Notes: a model not told the origin generated them from the sequence alone. A stretch of 64,000 bases of DNA from Streptomyces albus subsp. chlorinus (GCF_013302895.1 NZ_VJOK01000001.1:4176083-4240082); one strand, 5' to 3'; shown: positions 50,987 through 60,492, numbered from the stretch's first letter. Numbers and translations: made by a program.

Positions 50987-52657
50987 TCAGTCCGTTCCGG
51001 TGGTGTCCGGCGTGCGCGCCCGGTGCGTGCGCTGGTGGGCGAGGCGCTCGCCGATGGTGCGCAGGCCGTCCAGGTCGTGCACGTCGCCCGGGAGCGCCGC
51101 GACCTCGGCGAGGGGCACGTCCGGGTGCAGCGTGGTGAAGCGTTCCCGCGTACGCCTCTCGCGTGCCATCACGCGCATGCGTTCCGCGTGCAGGCGCAGC
51201 AGCCCCGCCGCCAGGACGTCGAGTTCGCCGTCGCCGGGGGCGTCGTGGAGGCCGCCGCCGGGGGCGGGGTCGGCGTCGCGTACCGACGGGTCGGTATTGG
51301 CGGACGCGTCCCTGGGGGACGCGTCCGCCTCGGCGGCCGGGTGTGCCTCCGCACCCGACCGCGCGTCAGGGACCGTTCGCGTTGCTGTCCGGCTCCCCCC
51401 GCGTGTGGTGGCGGGCCGGACGGCGCCGGCCTTTTCCGCCGAGCCCGAGGAGTTCCTGGAGTCCGTGGAAGCCGGTGGGACCGCGGGATCCGAGGAGGGG
51501 GAGCCGTCCTCGGAGGCCACGGGACCGGCCGCTGGGGTACTCCGCTCCACACTCTTCCCGGAGCGGTGATCCACAATGCCGCCGTCCTCAAGATTTTCGG
51601 CTGCGGCGAGCGCCCGTTCGGCGCTCAGCACGGCCGCGTCACTGCCGTGCATCCGGTTGAGCACCAGACCGGCCAGCGGCATCCGGTCGGCCGCCAGCCG
51701 CTCCACGAAGTACGCGGCCTCCCGCAGCGCGTCCCGCTCGGGTGCCGCGACGACGAGGAAGGCGGTCCCCGGCGCCTGGAGCAGCCGGTAGGTGGCGTCG
51801 GCACGGGTACGGAAGCCGCCGAACATCGTGTCCATGGCGGCGATGAAGGTCTGCACGTCCCGCAGCAGTCCGGCGCCCAGCAGCTTGTTGAGGGCACCGG
51901 TGAACATCGACAGGCCCGCCATGCCGAGGTTGACGACCTTCATCCCGGCCCGGCCGCCGACCCTGGCCGGCGCCGTCATCAGCTTGATGAACTTCCCGTC
52001 GAGGAACGATCCGAGTCGCTTGGGTGCGTCCAGGAAGTCCAGCGCGGAGCGCGAGGGCGGCGTGTCCACGACGATGAGGTCCCACGCGTCGCCGGCGCGC
52101 AACTGGCCGAGCTTCTCCATCGCCATGTACTCCTGCGTACCGGCGAAACCGGCGGACAGGGACTGGTAGAACGGGTTCTCCAGGATCGCCCTGGCCCGCT
52201 CGGGGTCGGCGTGCGTCTCGACGATCTCGTCGAACGTCCGCTTCATGTCGAGCATCATCGCGTGCAGCTCGCCGCCCGCCGAGGTGTCGGTGCCCGGCAC
52301 CCGGCGGGGGGTGTTGTCCAGCTCCGTCAGCCCCATGGACTGCGCGAGGCGCCGCGCGGGGTCGATGGTCAGGACGACGGTGCGGCGGCCGCGCTCGGCG
52401 GCGCGCAGACCGAGGGCGGCCGCCGTGGTGGTCTTGCCGACACCGCCGGAGCCGCAGCAGACGACGATCCGCGTCGCCGGATCGTCGAGCAGGGGATCGA
52501 TCTCCAGCGTGCCGGTCGCCGCACCGGACTCGGCGTCGGTGTCCACAGCGGTCTCGGCGCCGGTCGCCGCACCGGTCACGGCGCCGGCGTCCGCACCGGT
52601 CTCCACGTCGGTGTCCACAGCGGTGTCCACGTCGGTGTCTCCTTCTCCTGCCGTCAC
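50987..52657 (-). CDS. ArsA-like ATPase, second of a pair
   Basis: A 556-residue P-loop ATPase. Residues 1-50 are Asp/Thr/Ala-rich and repetitive. The core has VVCCGSGGVGKTTTAAALG (deviant Walker A), TIDPARRLAQSMG, WDLIVVDTPPSRSALDFLD (switch II) and LVLNRMHGSD. A Ser/Pro/Ala-rich insertion of about 140 residues precedes a C-terminal helix. Despite the ArsA/GET3 fold no arsenite cysteines are visible; the substrate is unknown. GTG 52657 overlaps the upstream stop (GTGA). Confidence 0.88.
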   Translation of the reverse strand: MTAGEGDTDVDTAVDTDVETGADAGAVTGAATGAETAVDTDAESGAATGTLEIDPLLDDPATRIVVCCGSGGVGKTTTAAALGLRAAERGRRTVVLTIDPARRLAQSMGLTELDNTPRRVPGTDTSAGGELHAMMLDMKRTFDEIVETHADPERARAILENPFYQSLSAGFAGTQEYMAMEKLGQLRAGDAWDLIVVDTPPSRSALDFLDAPKRLGSFLDGKFIKLMTAPARVGGRAGMKVVNLGMAGLSMFTGALNKLLGAGLLRDVQTFIAAMDTMFGGFRTRADATYRLLQAPGTAFLVVAAPERDALREAAYFVERLAADRMPLAGLVLNRMHGSDAAVLSAERALAAAENLEDGGIVDHRSGKSVERSTPAAGPVASEDGSPSSDPAVPPASTDSRNSSGSAEKAGAVRPATTRGGSRTATRTVPDARSGAEAHPAAEADASPRDASANTDPSVRDADPAPGGGLHDAPGDGELDVLAAGLLRLHAERMRVMARERRTRERFTTLHPDVPLAEVAALPGDVHDLDGLRTIGERLAHQRTHRARTPDTTGTD

Positions 52658-53661
52658 GCCTGCGTCCCGTCCGTTCCGGCGCCCGGCGCGGTCCGCCACT
52701 GGCGGCGCAGCCGACTGGCGAGCCCGTACAGGCCGGGTAGCTCGACCCCCTCGCCGAGCAGGCCGAGTTCCCGTACCGGCAGCCCCTGTGTGTGCAACTC
52801 GGCGCGCAGTCCGCGCTCCAGCGCCACGCGCTCGGCGTGCTCCCTGCCCTGTTCGAGCAGGGGGGCGACGAGACGTTCGGCGTGCCCTCCGCGCCGCGCG
52901 CCCCCGAGCCCGGCGCGTGCGAAGGAGCGCGCGAGGTCGTCCGTGCGCCGCCCGGCGCGCAGCAGCTGCTCCTCGTCCAGGAGCGCGGGGCGCACCATGT
53001 TCACCACCACGGAGGTGGCCGGAAGCCCGGCGGCCCGCAGCTCCGCGATGCCGTCCACGGTCTCCTGGACGGGCATCTCCTCCAGCAGCGTCACCAGGTG
53101 CACGGCCGTCTCCGGCGACTTGAGGACGCGCATCACGGCCTGGGCCTGGTTGTGCACCGGGCCGACCTTGGCGAGACCGGCGACCTCCTCGTTGACGCCG
53201 AGGAAGCGGGTGATCCGGCCCGTGGGCGGAGCGTCCATCACGACCGCGTCGTAGACGGGGCGCTGCCGCTTGTCCCGGCGGCGTACCGCCTCGCACGCCT
53301 TGCCGGTCAGCAGCACATCACGCAGCCCCGGCGCGATGGTCGTCGCGAAGTCGATGGCGCCCAGGCGCTTGAGGGCGCGGCCCGCGCTGCCGAGCTTGTA
53401 GAACATCTGGAGGTAGTCGAGCAGCGCCCGCTCGGCGTCGATGGCGAGCGCGTACACCTCGCCGTTGCCGTGCGAGACGGCGATCTTGCGTTCCTCGTAG
53501 GGCAGCGGCTCCGTCTCGAAGAGTTGGGCGATGCCCTGGCGGCCCTCCACCTCGACGAGGAGCGTGCGCCGCCCGTCGGCCGCCAGCGCCAGCGCGAGCG
53601 CGGCGGCAACCGTCGTCTTACCGGTGCCGCCCTTGCCGGTCACTACGTGAAGCCTGCTCAC
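52654..53661 (-). CDS. ArsA-like ATPase, first of a pair
   Basis: A 335-residue P-loop ATPase beginning VSRLHVVTGKGGTGKTTVAA, with LLVEVEGRQGIAQLFE (the usual switch I Asp replaced by Glu) and YDAVVMDAPPTGRITRFLG. It pairs with the next ATPase, probably as a heterodimer. In Streptomyces the pair always lies beside wblA. GTG 53661 is assigned from the motif position; the binding site is weak. Confidence 0.88.
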   Translation of the reverse strand: MSRLHVVTGKGGTGKTTVAAALALALAADGRRTLLVEVEGRQGIAQLFETEPLPYEERKIAVSHGNGEVYALAIDAERALLDYLQMFYKLGSAGRALKRLGAIDFATTIAPGLRDVLLTGKACEAVRRRDKRQRPVYDAVVMDAPPTGRITRFLGVNEEVAGLAKVGPVHNQAQAVMRVLKSPETAVHLVTLLEEMPVQETVDGIAELRAAGLPATSVVVNMVRPALLDEEQLLRAGRRTDDLARSFARAGLGGARRGGHAERLVAPLLEQGREHAERVALERGLRAELHTQGLPVRELGLLGEGVELPGLYGLASRLRRQWRTAPGAGTDGTQA

Positions 53662-53783
53662 GGCTGGGAGCCTAATTCGTCGCCCGGTGCCCGGCGAGAC
53701 CCGGCCGGGAACAGCCGGTTCCGGGGCGCCTGGCCGGCGTTCTCGGCGTCGGCGCGCGCGGTGCCGTTCGTTAGGGTCTCCCC

Positions 53784-53945
53784 ATGAAGAAGTGGGAATA
53801 CGCGACCGTGCCGCTCCTCGTGCACGCGACCAAGCAGATTCTGGACACCTGGGGCGAGGACGGCTGGGAACTCGTCCAGGTCGTGCCCGGACCGAACAAC
53901 CCCGAGCAGCTCGTGGCCTACCTGAAGCGGGAGAAGCAGGCGTGA
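53784..53945 (+). CDS. DUF4177-type small protein
   Basis: A 53-residue protein, MKKWEYATVPLLVHATKQIL, then GEDGWELVQVVPG. The WEY...GWELV pattern is that of DUF4177. ATG 53784. It overlaps the RidA start by four bases (GTGA) and is thus co-translated with it. Function unknown. Confidence 0.85.
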   Translation: MKKWEYATVPLLVHATKQILDTWGEDGWELVQVVPGPNNPEQLVAYLKREKQA

Positions 53946-54406
53946 GCGCGGTCGAGGACAGGCTCGCGCAGCTCGGGCTGACCCTGCCCGAGGTCGCCAC
54001 CCCCGCCGGGGCGTACGTCCCGGCGCTGCGCAGCGGGAACCACGTCTACACCGCGGGCCAGGTGCCGCTGGTGGCGGGCACGCTGCCGACGACCGGGAAG
54101 GTCGGCGCGGAGGTTACGCCCGAGGAGGCGAAGGACCTGGCCCGTACGTGCGCGCTGAACGCGCTGGCCGCCGTGAAGTCCGTCGCCGGGGACCTCGACC
54201 GCGTCGCGCGTGTCGTCAAGGTCACCGGGTTCGTCGCCTCGGCACCCGACTTCACCGGCCAGCCGGGCGTCATCAACGGCGCCAGCGAACTGCTCGGCGA
54301 GGTGCTGGGTGACAAGGGCGTGCACGCGCGCAGCGCGGTCGGCGTCGCCGTGCTGCCGATGGACGCGCCCGTCGAGGTCGAGATCCAGGTGGAACTGGCC
54401 GACTGA
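53942..54406 (+). CDS. RidA/YjgF-family protein
   Basis: A 154-residue RidA-type protein (AGAYVPALRSGNHVYTAGQVP, KSVAGDLDRVARVVKVTGFV, ARSAVGVAVLPMDAPVEVEI). RidA removes reactive enamine/imine intermediates in amino acid metabolism. The Arg usually seen in the RSAV strand is present. GTG 53942 overlaps the previous stop. Confidence 0.9.
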   Translation: MSAVEDRLAQLGLTLPEVATPAGAYVPALRSGNHVYTAGQVPLVAGTLPTTGKVGAEVTPEEAKDLARTCALNALAAVKSVAGDLDRVARVVKVTGFVASAPDFTGQPGVINGASELLGEVLGDKGVHARSAVGVAVLPMDAPVEVEIQVELAD

Positions 54407-54453
54407 GCGGCCACCGCCGCCCTGAGGGCGGCACGTGGACCGTGCGGGGCTCC

Positions 54454-54560
54454 CGCGTACGTGGTCCGGATGGTCGGCTCTCGCGTACGTGGTCCGGATG
54501 GGGCTCGGGCTCCAACCCTTCCGGGCCCCAACCCTTCCGGGCCGAACCCCCTTCCGGGCC
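54454..54560. repeat. Direct repeats in the gap before the Nudix gene
   Basis: The 20-mer CGCGTACGTGGTCCGGATGG occurs at 54454-54473 and 54482-54501. It is followed by three copies of CCCTTCCGGGCC-type 12-mers at about 54517-54560. Otherwise this 260-bp gap holds no gene. A small CCGCC/GGCGG hairpin follows the RidA stop. Confidence 0.7.
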
Positions 54561-54667
54561 GAACCGCCTCCGGCCCAACGCCCCTCCGGGGACGGACCAG
54601 GTGCTGGGCCGGAGGGCTGGGGTCCGCCGCTCTCGAACATCGGGGCGGCGGGCCGTAGCATCCGGCC

Positions 54668-55792
54668 ATGCCCTCCTCGTCCGACCACCCGGCCAGGCCC
54701 ACCCCGCCCGACGCCGCCGCCTCACCCGGACCCGCTGCCCCACCAGGCGCCACCGAGCCGGCCACCTCACCCGGACCCGCCGTCCCACCCGGCCCCGTCG
54801 GCTCACCCGGCCCCGTCGGCTCACCCGGCCCCGTCGGCTCACCCGGCCCCGTCGGCTCACCCGGCCCCGTCGGCTCAGCGGACCAGGGGGCCGTCCCCTC
54901 GGACACCGCCGTCCCGGCCACGGCTTCCGGCCCGCCCGCCGGGAACGGCCAGTGGTACCCCGCAGAGTGGCCGGAGCGGATCCGGGCCCTGGCCGCAGGG
55001 GAGCTGGAACCGGTGACCCCGCGCCGGGCCGCCACCGTCATGCTCCTCCGTGACACCGCACGCGGGCCCGCCGTCCACATGCTGCGCCGCCGCGCCTCGA
55101 TGGCGTTCGCGGGCGGCGCGTACGCCTACCCCGGCGGCTCCGTCGATCCGCGCGACGCGCGCGGAACCGACAGCGCCGGCCCGACCTGGACCGAGTGGGC
55201 CGAGCGGCTGGGGACCGACGAGGCGACCTCGCGGGCGATCGTGTGCGCCGCCGTCCGGGAGACCTTCGAGGAGTCCGGCGTCCTGCTGGCAGGCCCCGAC
55301 GCGCACACCGTCGCCGCCGACACCACCGGGGAGGACTGGGAGGCGGACCGCGCGGCGCTGGTCGCCCGCGACCTGTCCTTCGCCGACTTCCTCGACCGCA
55401 GAGGGCTCGTCCTCCGTGGCGACCTGCTGGGGGCCTGGGCCCGCTGGATCACCCCGGAGTTCGAGACCCGGCGCTACGACACGTACTTCTTCGCCGCCGC
55501 CCTCCCCGAGGGGCAGCGCACCCGCAACGCCTCCACCGAGGCCGACCGCACCGTGTGGGTGCGGCCCGAGGAGGCCGCCGCCGGCTACGACAAGGGCGAA
55601 CTGCTGATGATGCCGCCCACCATCGCCACCCTGCGCCAGCTCGCGCCCTACGGGTCGGTGGCGGACGTGCTGGCCGGGGCGGCGGAGCGCGACCTGACGC
55701 CGGTGCTGGCCCGGGCCCGGCTGGTGGACGGTGAGATCGTGCTCAGCTGGCCAGGACACGACGAGTTCACCAAGAGGATCGATCCCGCATGA
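54668..55792 (+). CDS. Nudix hydrolase with a Gly-Ser-Pro repeat N-terminus
   Basis: A 374-residue protein. Residues ~1-95 are Pro/Ala/Ser-rich and contain the hexapeptide GSPGPV in tandem. The catalytic domain starts RRAATVMLLRDTA with FAGGAYAYPGGSVD and the split Nudix helix CAAVRETFEESGVLL (REtxEE). A 50-residue insertion lies between the PGGxxD and REtxEE parts, as in the NUDT19/RNA-Nudix-like group. It hydrolyses a nucleoside diphosphate-linked compound. ATG 54668. The stop overlaps the MBL start (ATGA). Confidence 0.85.
   Translation: MPSSSDHPARPTPPDAAASPGPAAPPGATEPATSPGPAVPPGPVGSPGPVGSPGPVGSPGPVGSPGPVGSADQGAVPSDTAVPATASGPPAGNGQWYPAEWPERIRALAAGELEPVTPRRAATVMLLRDTARGPAVHMLRRRASMAFAGGAYAYPGGSVDPRDARGTDSAGPTWTEWAERLGTDEATSRAIVCAAVRETFEESGVLLAGPDAHTVAADTTGEDWEADRAALVARDLSFADFLDRRGLVLRGDLLGAWARWITPEFETRRYDTYFFAAALPEGQRTRNASTEADRTVWVRPEEAAAGYDKGELLMMPPTIATLRQLAPYGSVADVLAGAAERDLTPVLARARLVDGEIVLSWPGHDEFTKRIDPA
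54800..54871 (+). repeat. 18-bp in-frame tandem repeat
   Basis: Four perfect 18-bp copies (GGCTCACCCGGCCCCGTC) encode GSPGPV four times, flanked by one degenerate copy at each side. Copy number is likely to vary between strains. Confidence 0.9.
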
Positions 55793-56619
55793 CCGACGCC
55801 GCAGCACTCCCCGGCCAGCCACGCGGTGGCGCCATCGGCGGCCGGGCCACCCCGCGCGCCCACTGCGTGCTGGCACCCAACCCCTCACCCATGACGCTGG
55901 ACGGCACCAACACCTGGATCGTCGCGGAGCCCGACGCCGAGGCGGCCGTCGTCATCGACCCCGGGCCGCTGGACGAGGCCCATCTGCGGAACGTGACCGC
56001 CACCGCCGAACGGCTGGGCAAGCGCGTCGCGCTCACCCTGCTCACCCACGGCCATCCCGACCACGCGGAGGGCGCCGCACGCTTCGCGGAGCTGACCGGC
56101 TCGCCCGTACGCGCGCTCGATCCCGCGCTGCGGCTGGGGGAGGAGGGGCTCGGCGCCGGGGACGTGGTCACCACGGGCGGCCTGGAACTGCGCGTCGTCC
56201 CCACCCCGGGGCACACCGCGGACTCGCTCTCCTTCCACCTCCCGGCGGACGCGGCCGTCCTCACCGGTGACACGGTGCTCGGACGCGGTACCACGGTGGT
56301 CGCGCATCCGGACGGCAGGCTCGGTGACTACCTCGACTCGCTGCGCGCCCTGCGCTCCCTGACGGTGGACGACGGCGTCACCAGCGTGCTGCCGGGCCAC
56401 GGACCGGTGCTGTCCGACGCGCAGGGCGCCATCGACTACTACCTCGCCCACCGCGCCAAGCGGCTCGCCCAGGTGGAGACGGCAGTCGAGGAGGGGCACC
56501 GCACGGCGTCCGAGGTGGTGGCGCACGTCTACGCGGACGTGGACAGGTCGCTGTGGCCCGCCGCGGAGCTGTCGGTGCGGGCCCAGCTGGAGTACCTGGA
56601 CGAGCACGGGCTGCTCTGA
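55789..56619 (+). CDS. MBL-fold metallohydrolase
   Basis: A 276-residue metallo-beta-lactamase fold enzyme. The motif LLTHGHPDHAEGA (HxHxDH) binds zinc; TPGHTADSLSFHLP and VLTGDTVLG complete the site; LPGHGPVL is the last His. C-terminal helices (EVVAHVYADVDRSLWPAAEL) match LACTB2-like hydrolases. Substrate unknown. ATG 55789 overlaps the Nudix stop. Confidence 0.9.
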   Translation: MTDAAALPGQPRGGAIGGRATPRAHCVLAPNPSPMTLDGTNTWIVAEPDAEAAVVIDPGPLDEAHLRNVTATAERLGKRVALTLLTHGHPDHAEGAARFAELTGSPVRALDPALRLGEEGLGAGDVVTTGGLELRVVPTPGHTADSLSFHLPADAAVLTGDTVLGRGTTVVAHPDGRLGDYLDSLRALRSLTVDDGVTSVLPGHGPVLSDAQGAIDYYLAHRAKRLAQVETAVEEGHRTASEVVAHVYADVDRSLWPAAELSVRAQLEYLDEHGLL

Positions 56620-56639
56620 GGCCCGCGTACGGACACGTG

Positions 56640-56672
56640 TAAGGGGCGCCCTTCCATGGAGAGCGCCCCTTA
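56640..56672. terminator. Bidirectional terminator between MBL and Crp genes
   Basis: Arms TAAGGGGCGC and GCGCCCCTTA (perfect, 10 bp) close a 13-base loop. They lie 20 bases after the MBL stop. The remaining ~170 bases to crp consist of GGCGGCCTTGG-like repeats without a gene. Confidence 0.75.
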
Positions 56673-56840
56673 CCGGCGGGCTTTGGCGGCTTTGGCGGCC
56701 TTGGCGGCCTGGGGGTCTTGGCGGCCTTGGTGGTCCGGTGAGGTCTGTGCGGCCTGGTGCGCGGTCTGGTGCGGTCCCGTGCGGGTCGGTGCGAGCCGGC
56801 CCGGCGAGGCCCCGTGCGGCACGCGAGCGCCCCGTGCGGG

Positions 56841-57515
56841 TCAGCGCGAGCGCTTGGCCAGCCGCTCGATGTCCAGCAGGATCACCGCGCGGGCCTCCAG
56901 CCGAAGCCAGCCGCGGCCCGCGAAGTCGGCGAGCGCCTTGTTGACCGTCTCGCGGGAGGCGCCCACCAGCTGGGCCAGCTCCTCCTGCGTGAGGTCGTGC
57001 ACCACGTGGATGCCTTCCTCGGACTGCACGCCGAAGCGTCGCGACAGGTCCAGCAGCTGCTTGGCCACCCGGCCGGGCACGTCGGAGAAGACCAGGTCGG
57101 ACATGGAGTCGTTGGTACGGCGCAGTCGGCGCGCGATCGCCCGCAGCAGTGCCGAGGCGACCTCGGGGCGGGCGTTCAGCCAGGGCTGGAGGTCGCCGTG
57201 GCCCAGGCCGAGCAGCTTGACCTCCGTCAGCGCGGAGGCCGTGGCCGTCCGCGGACCCGGGTCGAACAGGGACAGCTCGCCGATCAGCTCGCCGGGGCCC
57301 AGCACCGCGAGCATGTTCTCCCGGCCGTCCGGCGAGGTGCGGTGCAGCTTCACCTTGCCCTCGGTCACCACATACAGGCGGTCGCCCGGGTCACCCTCGT
57401 GGAAGAGGGCCTCACCGCGAGCCAGCGTCGTCTCCGTCATGGAGGCGCGCAGCTCAGCGGCCTGCTCCTCATCGAGCGCCGCGAAGAGCGGGGCGCGCCG
57501 CAGAACGTCGTCCAC
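56841..57515 (-). CDS. crp: Crp/Fnr-family regulator Crp
   Basis: A 224-residue global regulator. cNMP-binding domain: LFHEGDPGDRLYVVTEGKVK and ELIGELSLFDPGPRTATASA (binding Arg and Glu). C-terminal winged helix: LTQEELAQLVGASRETVNKAL. The sequence is almost that of S. coelicolor Crp, which governs germination and antibiotic synthesis. GTG 57515 gives the family length and has AAGGAGA upstream; an ATG further upstream only extends a shadow. Confidence 0.95.
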   Translation of the reverse strand: MDDVLRRAPLFAALDEEQAAELRASMTETTLARGEALFHEGDPGDRLYVVTEGKVKLHRTSPDGRENMLAVLGPGELIGELSLFDPGPRTATASALTEVKLLGLGHGDLQPWLNARPEVASALLRAIARRLRRTNDSMSDLVFSDVPGRVAKQLLDLSRRFGVQSEEGIHVVHDLTQEELAQLVGASRETVNKALADFAGRGWLRLEARAVILLDIERLAKRSR

Positions 57516-57778
57516 GAGTTCTCTCCTTGTCGACCTGCCCATGGGGTCCGTCGAACCCATGATGCCGGACGGTGAAACCATGCGATCAGTCACAGCAATC
57601 AGTCCAAGTTTGACGCACTCATGCCGTGAGCCCCAACGCGGGGCGCGCTAGGGCCGCGGATCGGCTGTGTGAGCCACGAATGTCGGCGGGCGCCCTTACG
57701 CTGGCCGGGTGTCCACTGCCCCGGCAAGCACACGGACAGAGAGGGGCTGGGCGGGTGACGGCGACGGAGGATTCCGCT

Positions 57779-58621
57779 GTGAGCGAACACGAGGCGGCCA
57801 AGGGGACGGCGGGCCGGACGGCGCGGGGGGCCGCCGCGGCGAGGTCCGCGGAGAAATCGGGTAAGGCGGAGCAGGGGGAGAAGGAGAAGACGGGGAAGGC
57901 GGAGGGAACCGCCAAGGTCCCCGCGGAGAAGTCCGCCAAGGCTCCCGCGGAGGACACCGCCACGGCCCCCGCGAAGAAGACCGCCGCCAAGAAGGCGTCT
58001 CCCAAGAAGGCGTCTCCCGGGAAGTCCGCCGCCAAGAGGGCCGCCACCAGGACGTCCCCCGCCAAGTCGTCCGCCACCAAGAAGGCCGCGGCGGCGAAGA
58101 AGACGGCTGCCGAGAAGGCCGCGGCGAAGAAGGCGGCGGACCGGAAGAAGGGTGCGGCGGCCAAGCAGGCGACCGCCGCCAAGCAGGCGTCCGGCACGAG
58201 GCCGGAGTCGCGGGAATCGAAGGCGGAGCGGGCGGCGCGGATCAACGACGCGCTGGCGCGGGTCTACTACTACGCCCACCCCGAGCTTGATTTCGAGAAC
58301 CCGTTCGAATTGCTGGTCGCGACGGTCCTCTCCGCCCAGACGACCGATCTGCGCGTCAACCAGACGACCCCCGCTCTCTTCGCCGCGTACCCCACCCCCG
58401 AGGACATGGCGGCGGCCGATCCGGAGCGGCTGGAGGAGCTGATCCGCCCCACCGGGTTCTTCCGCTCCAAGGCGAAGTCGCTGCTGGGGCTGTCGGCGGC
58501 GCTGCGCGACGACTTCGGCGGCAAGGTCCCCGACACCGTGGAGGACCTGGTGAAGCTGCCGGGGGTGGGCCGCAAGACGGCGTTCGTCGTGCTCGGCAAC
58601 GCGTTCGGGTTCGCCACTTAG
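57779..58621 (+). pseudogene. nth: Endonuclease III, 3'-truncated by an integrated element
   Basis: A 280-residue product. Residues 1-~145 are an Ala/Lys/Ser-rich, histone H1-like extension ([20 protein letters not shown]). The Nth fold begins [20 protein letters not shown] and runs through [19 protein letters not shown] and the HhH with catalytic Lys [18 protein letters not shown]. It then ends FAT-stop. The Asp of the VDTH motif and the four iron-sulphur cysteines are missing, so base-excision activity should be lost. GTG 57779 has GGAGG eight bases upstream. The break coincides with the start of the serine-integrase element; the rest of nth should lie at the element's other end. Confidence 0.88.
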
Positions 58622-58704
58622 GCCCAACGGTCGGCATTCGACCCGCTTGACGCCTAGGGAGGCGTGACCCGTGGGGGTCCGCAACGACCCCTAGGAGACA
58701 AGGC

Positions 58705-60492
58705 GTGGTCAACACCACCCCGGCTGACGTGCCCGCAAGCTTCCTGCCTGCACCAGCCATCGAAGCTGTAGCAGTCGGCTACGTCCGGCAGTCGTCTGCC
58801 AAGACCGACAAGAGTGAGGCATCACCCCTCACTCAGCGCAGCACCAACGAGAGCGAAGCCCTGACCCGTGGTGCGCGCTTCCTGCGGCACTTCGAAGACA
58901 TCGGCATTTCCGGATGGGACCCGGACGCTTACCGTGAAGGCTTTGAGAACATGCTCAAGGCCGCACGCTCCGGAGCGTTCAACATGCTCATTGTCTACGA
59001 CGTGAGCCGCTTTTCCCGGCGCGAAGTCATGGACGCTATCCCGATTGTCAGTGAGCTTCACCGACTCGGAATCACGATTGTCAGCGTCATGGACGGCATC
59101 TTTGCCCCGCGCGACACCATGGCCTTGATTTACTTGATCATGCGCCTTGACGCCGTGAACAAGGAATCAGAGCACAAGTCCAAGAAGGTCCGGGACGTAA
59201 AGGCCGCACAACGCGCTGAGGGTTCGTGGCTTGGCGGACAGACGCCGTACGGTTTCGACGCTGAGCGGTACCTCAAGGGCAAGCTGTCCCTAATGCGCCT
59301 GGTGCACAGCAAGAAAGAGGCGGCAAACCTTCGGCGCATCGTGGCTCTGATCTTCAAGTACAAGGATCAGCCGGTAAGCAAGAGGAAAGGCCAGCGCAAC
59401 CCCGGAACGTTGTCGGCAATCTGCGACGACATGACAGCGAAGGGCATTCCTACGCGCGGGCAGCGCAAGGGGAAGGACAGGGCAAACTCCGCATGGGGAG
59501 TCAAGACCCTGAAATGGATTCTCCTTAACCCCGCCATTGCGGGCATGCGCGCTGACCCGATTTACAAGGTCAAGGACAACGGGACCAAGACCAACACCCT
59601 GATTGGGTACCGCATTCATCGGGACGAAGACGGGCGTCCGGTCATGATGTGTGAGCCCATCATCCCGCCAGCGCAATGGTACGAGCTGCAAGCGTGGCTC
59701 ATGGGTCGTGGTCAGGGTGAGGGGGTGGCCCGTGGCACGTCGCTTCTCAGTGGCCTTCGGAATGCCGACCGGAAAGCCATTCTCACCTGTGAGTGTGGAC
59801 GCCCGGACAAGGCACAGAACAGCGGGGCAAAGCCCGTTTACGTCTGCACCCGAGGAACGTACGTGCCGACGAAGCCGGGTGAGCATGAGGCGAAAAACAG
59901 CGTCATGCAAAGTCACCTTGATGACTACGTTGCCCGGCGCATCTTCGCTGTCATTCAGGATGCGACATGCAGCGACGCAAGCGCGGAAACTCTGGCCATT
60001 GTGGCTGAGGCAGCGCGGGTTTTCTCCATGGCTCAGGAACGCCCGGAGACAGCCGCAGAGCGAACCGAAGTAGTGGCGGAACGGGCTGACGCCCAAAACG
60101 CGCTCTCAGACCTGTACGACGACCTAGACGCGGGTCTCTACTCCGGCCCCGTTGGTCGGGAACGGTTCATTGCGAAAAAGGCGCGCATTGAGGCAAGAAT
60201 CAGTGCAGCCGAAGCGCGCCTAGAGTCGCTGGCCGACCCGGAAAGCGTGGAACTTCCGCTAGCCGCATGGCTGGAATCGGAAAACGGTGACCCGCTGGGC
60301 GAAGACTCATGGTGGGCAACGGCTGACCTTGCCGATAAGCGGAAGTTCGTAGAGCTGTTCGTGCGAAAGATCACGGTCAAGCCTACGGCGAATGCCCACG
60401 GGGGCCGCGTACGGGGTGGCTACGACGTGACAAAGCGGATTGAGCTGGAATTCGTCCAGCCGAAGCGCGAAAGCGAATCCGAAGCCGCGTAA
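58705..60492 (+). CDS. int: Large serine recombinase (integrase)
   Basis: A 595-residue integrase. Resolvase domain: VGYVRQSSA with the catalytic Ser at about residue 30, VYDVSRFSRREVMDAI (the conserved Arg pair) and LHRLGITIVSV. Recombinase domain: PYGFDAERYL, WILLNPAIAGMRADP. Zinc ribbon: LTCECGRP...YVCTRG. A coiled coil and a C-terminal WWATADLADKRKFVELF follow. It integrates phage DNA at a single attB. GTG 58705 with AGGAG upstream; its 5' end is 84 bp from the nth break. Confidence 0.95.
   Translation: MVNTTPADVPASFLPAPAIEAVAVGYVRQSSAKTDKSEASPLTQRSTNESEALTRGARFLRHFEDIGISGWDPDAYREGFENMLKAARSGAFNMLIVYDVSRFSRREVMDAIPIVSELHRLGITIVSVMDGIFAPRDTMALIYLIMRLDAVNKESEHKSKKVRDVKAAQRAEGSWLGGQTPYGFDAERYLKGKLSLMRLVHSKKEAANLRRIVALIFKYKDQPVSKRKGQRNPGTLSAICDDMTAKGIPTRGQRKGKDRANSAWGVKTLKWILLNPAIAGMRADPIYKVKDNGTKTNTLIGYRIHRDEDGRPVMMCEPIIPPAQWYELQAWLMGRGQGEGVARGTSLLSGLRNADRKAILTCECGRPDKAQNSGAKPVYVCTRGTYVPTKPGEHEAKNSVMQSHLDDYVARRIFAVIQDATCSDASAETLAIVAEAARVFSMAQERPETAAERTEVVAERADAQNALSDLYDDLDAGLYSGPVGRERFIAKKARIEARISAAEARLESLADPESVELPLAAWLESENGDPLGEDSWWATADLADKRKFVELFVRKITVKPTANAHGGRVRGGYDVTKRIELEFVQPKRESESEAA

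Noticed and set aside
51023..53254. 743-codon plus-strand frame opposite the ArsA-like pair
   Set aside because: Antisense shadow; composition is Gly/Val/Arg-rich with no domain.
54800..54871. CRISPR-like repeat
   Set aside because: Units are contiguous, without spacers, and in frame within a Nudix gene.
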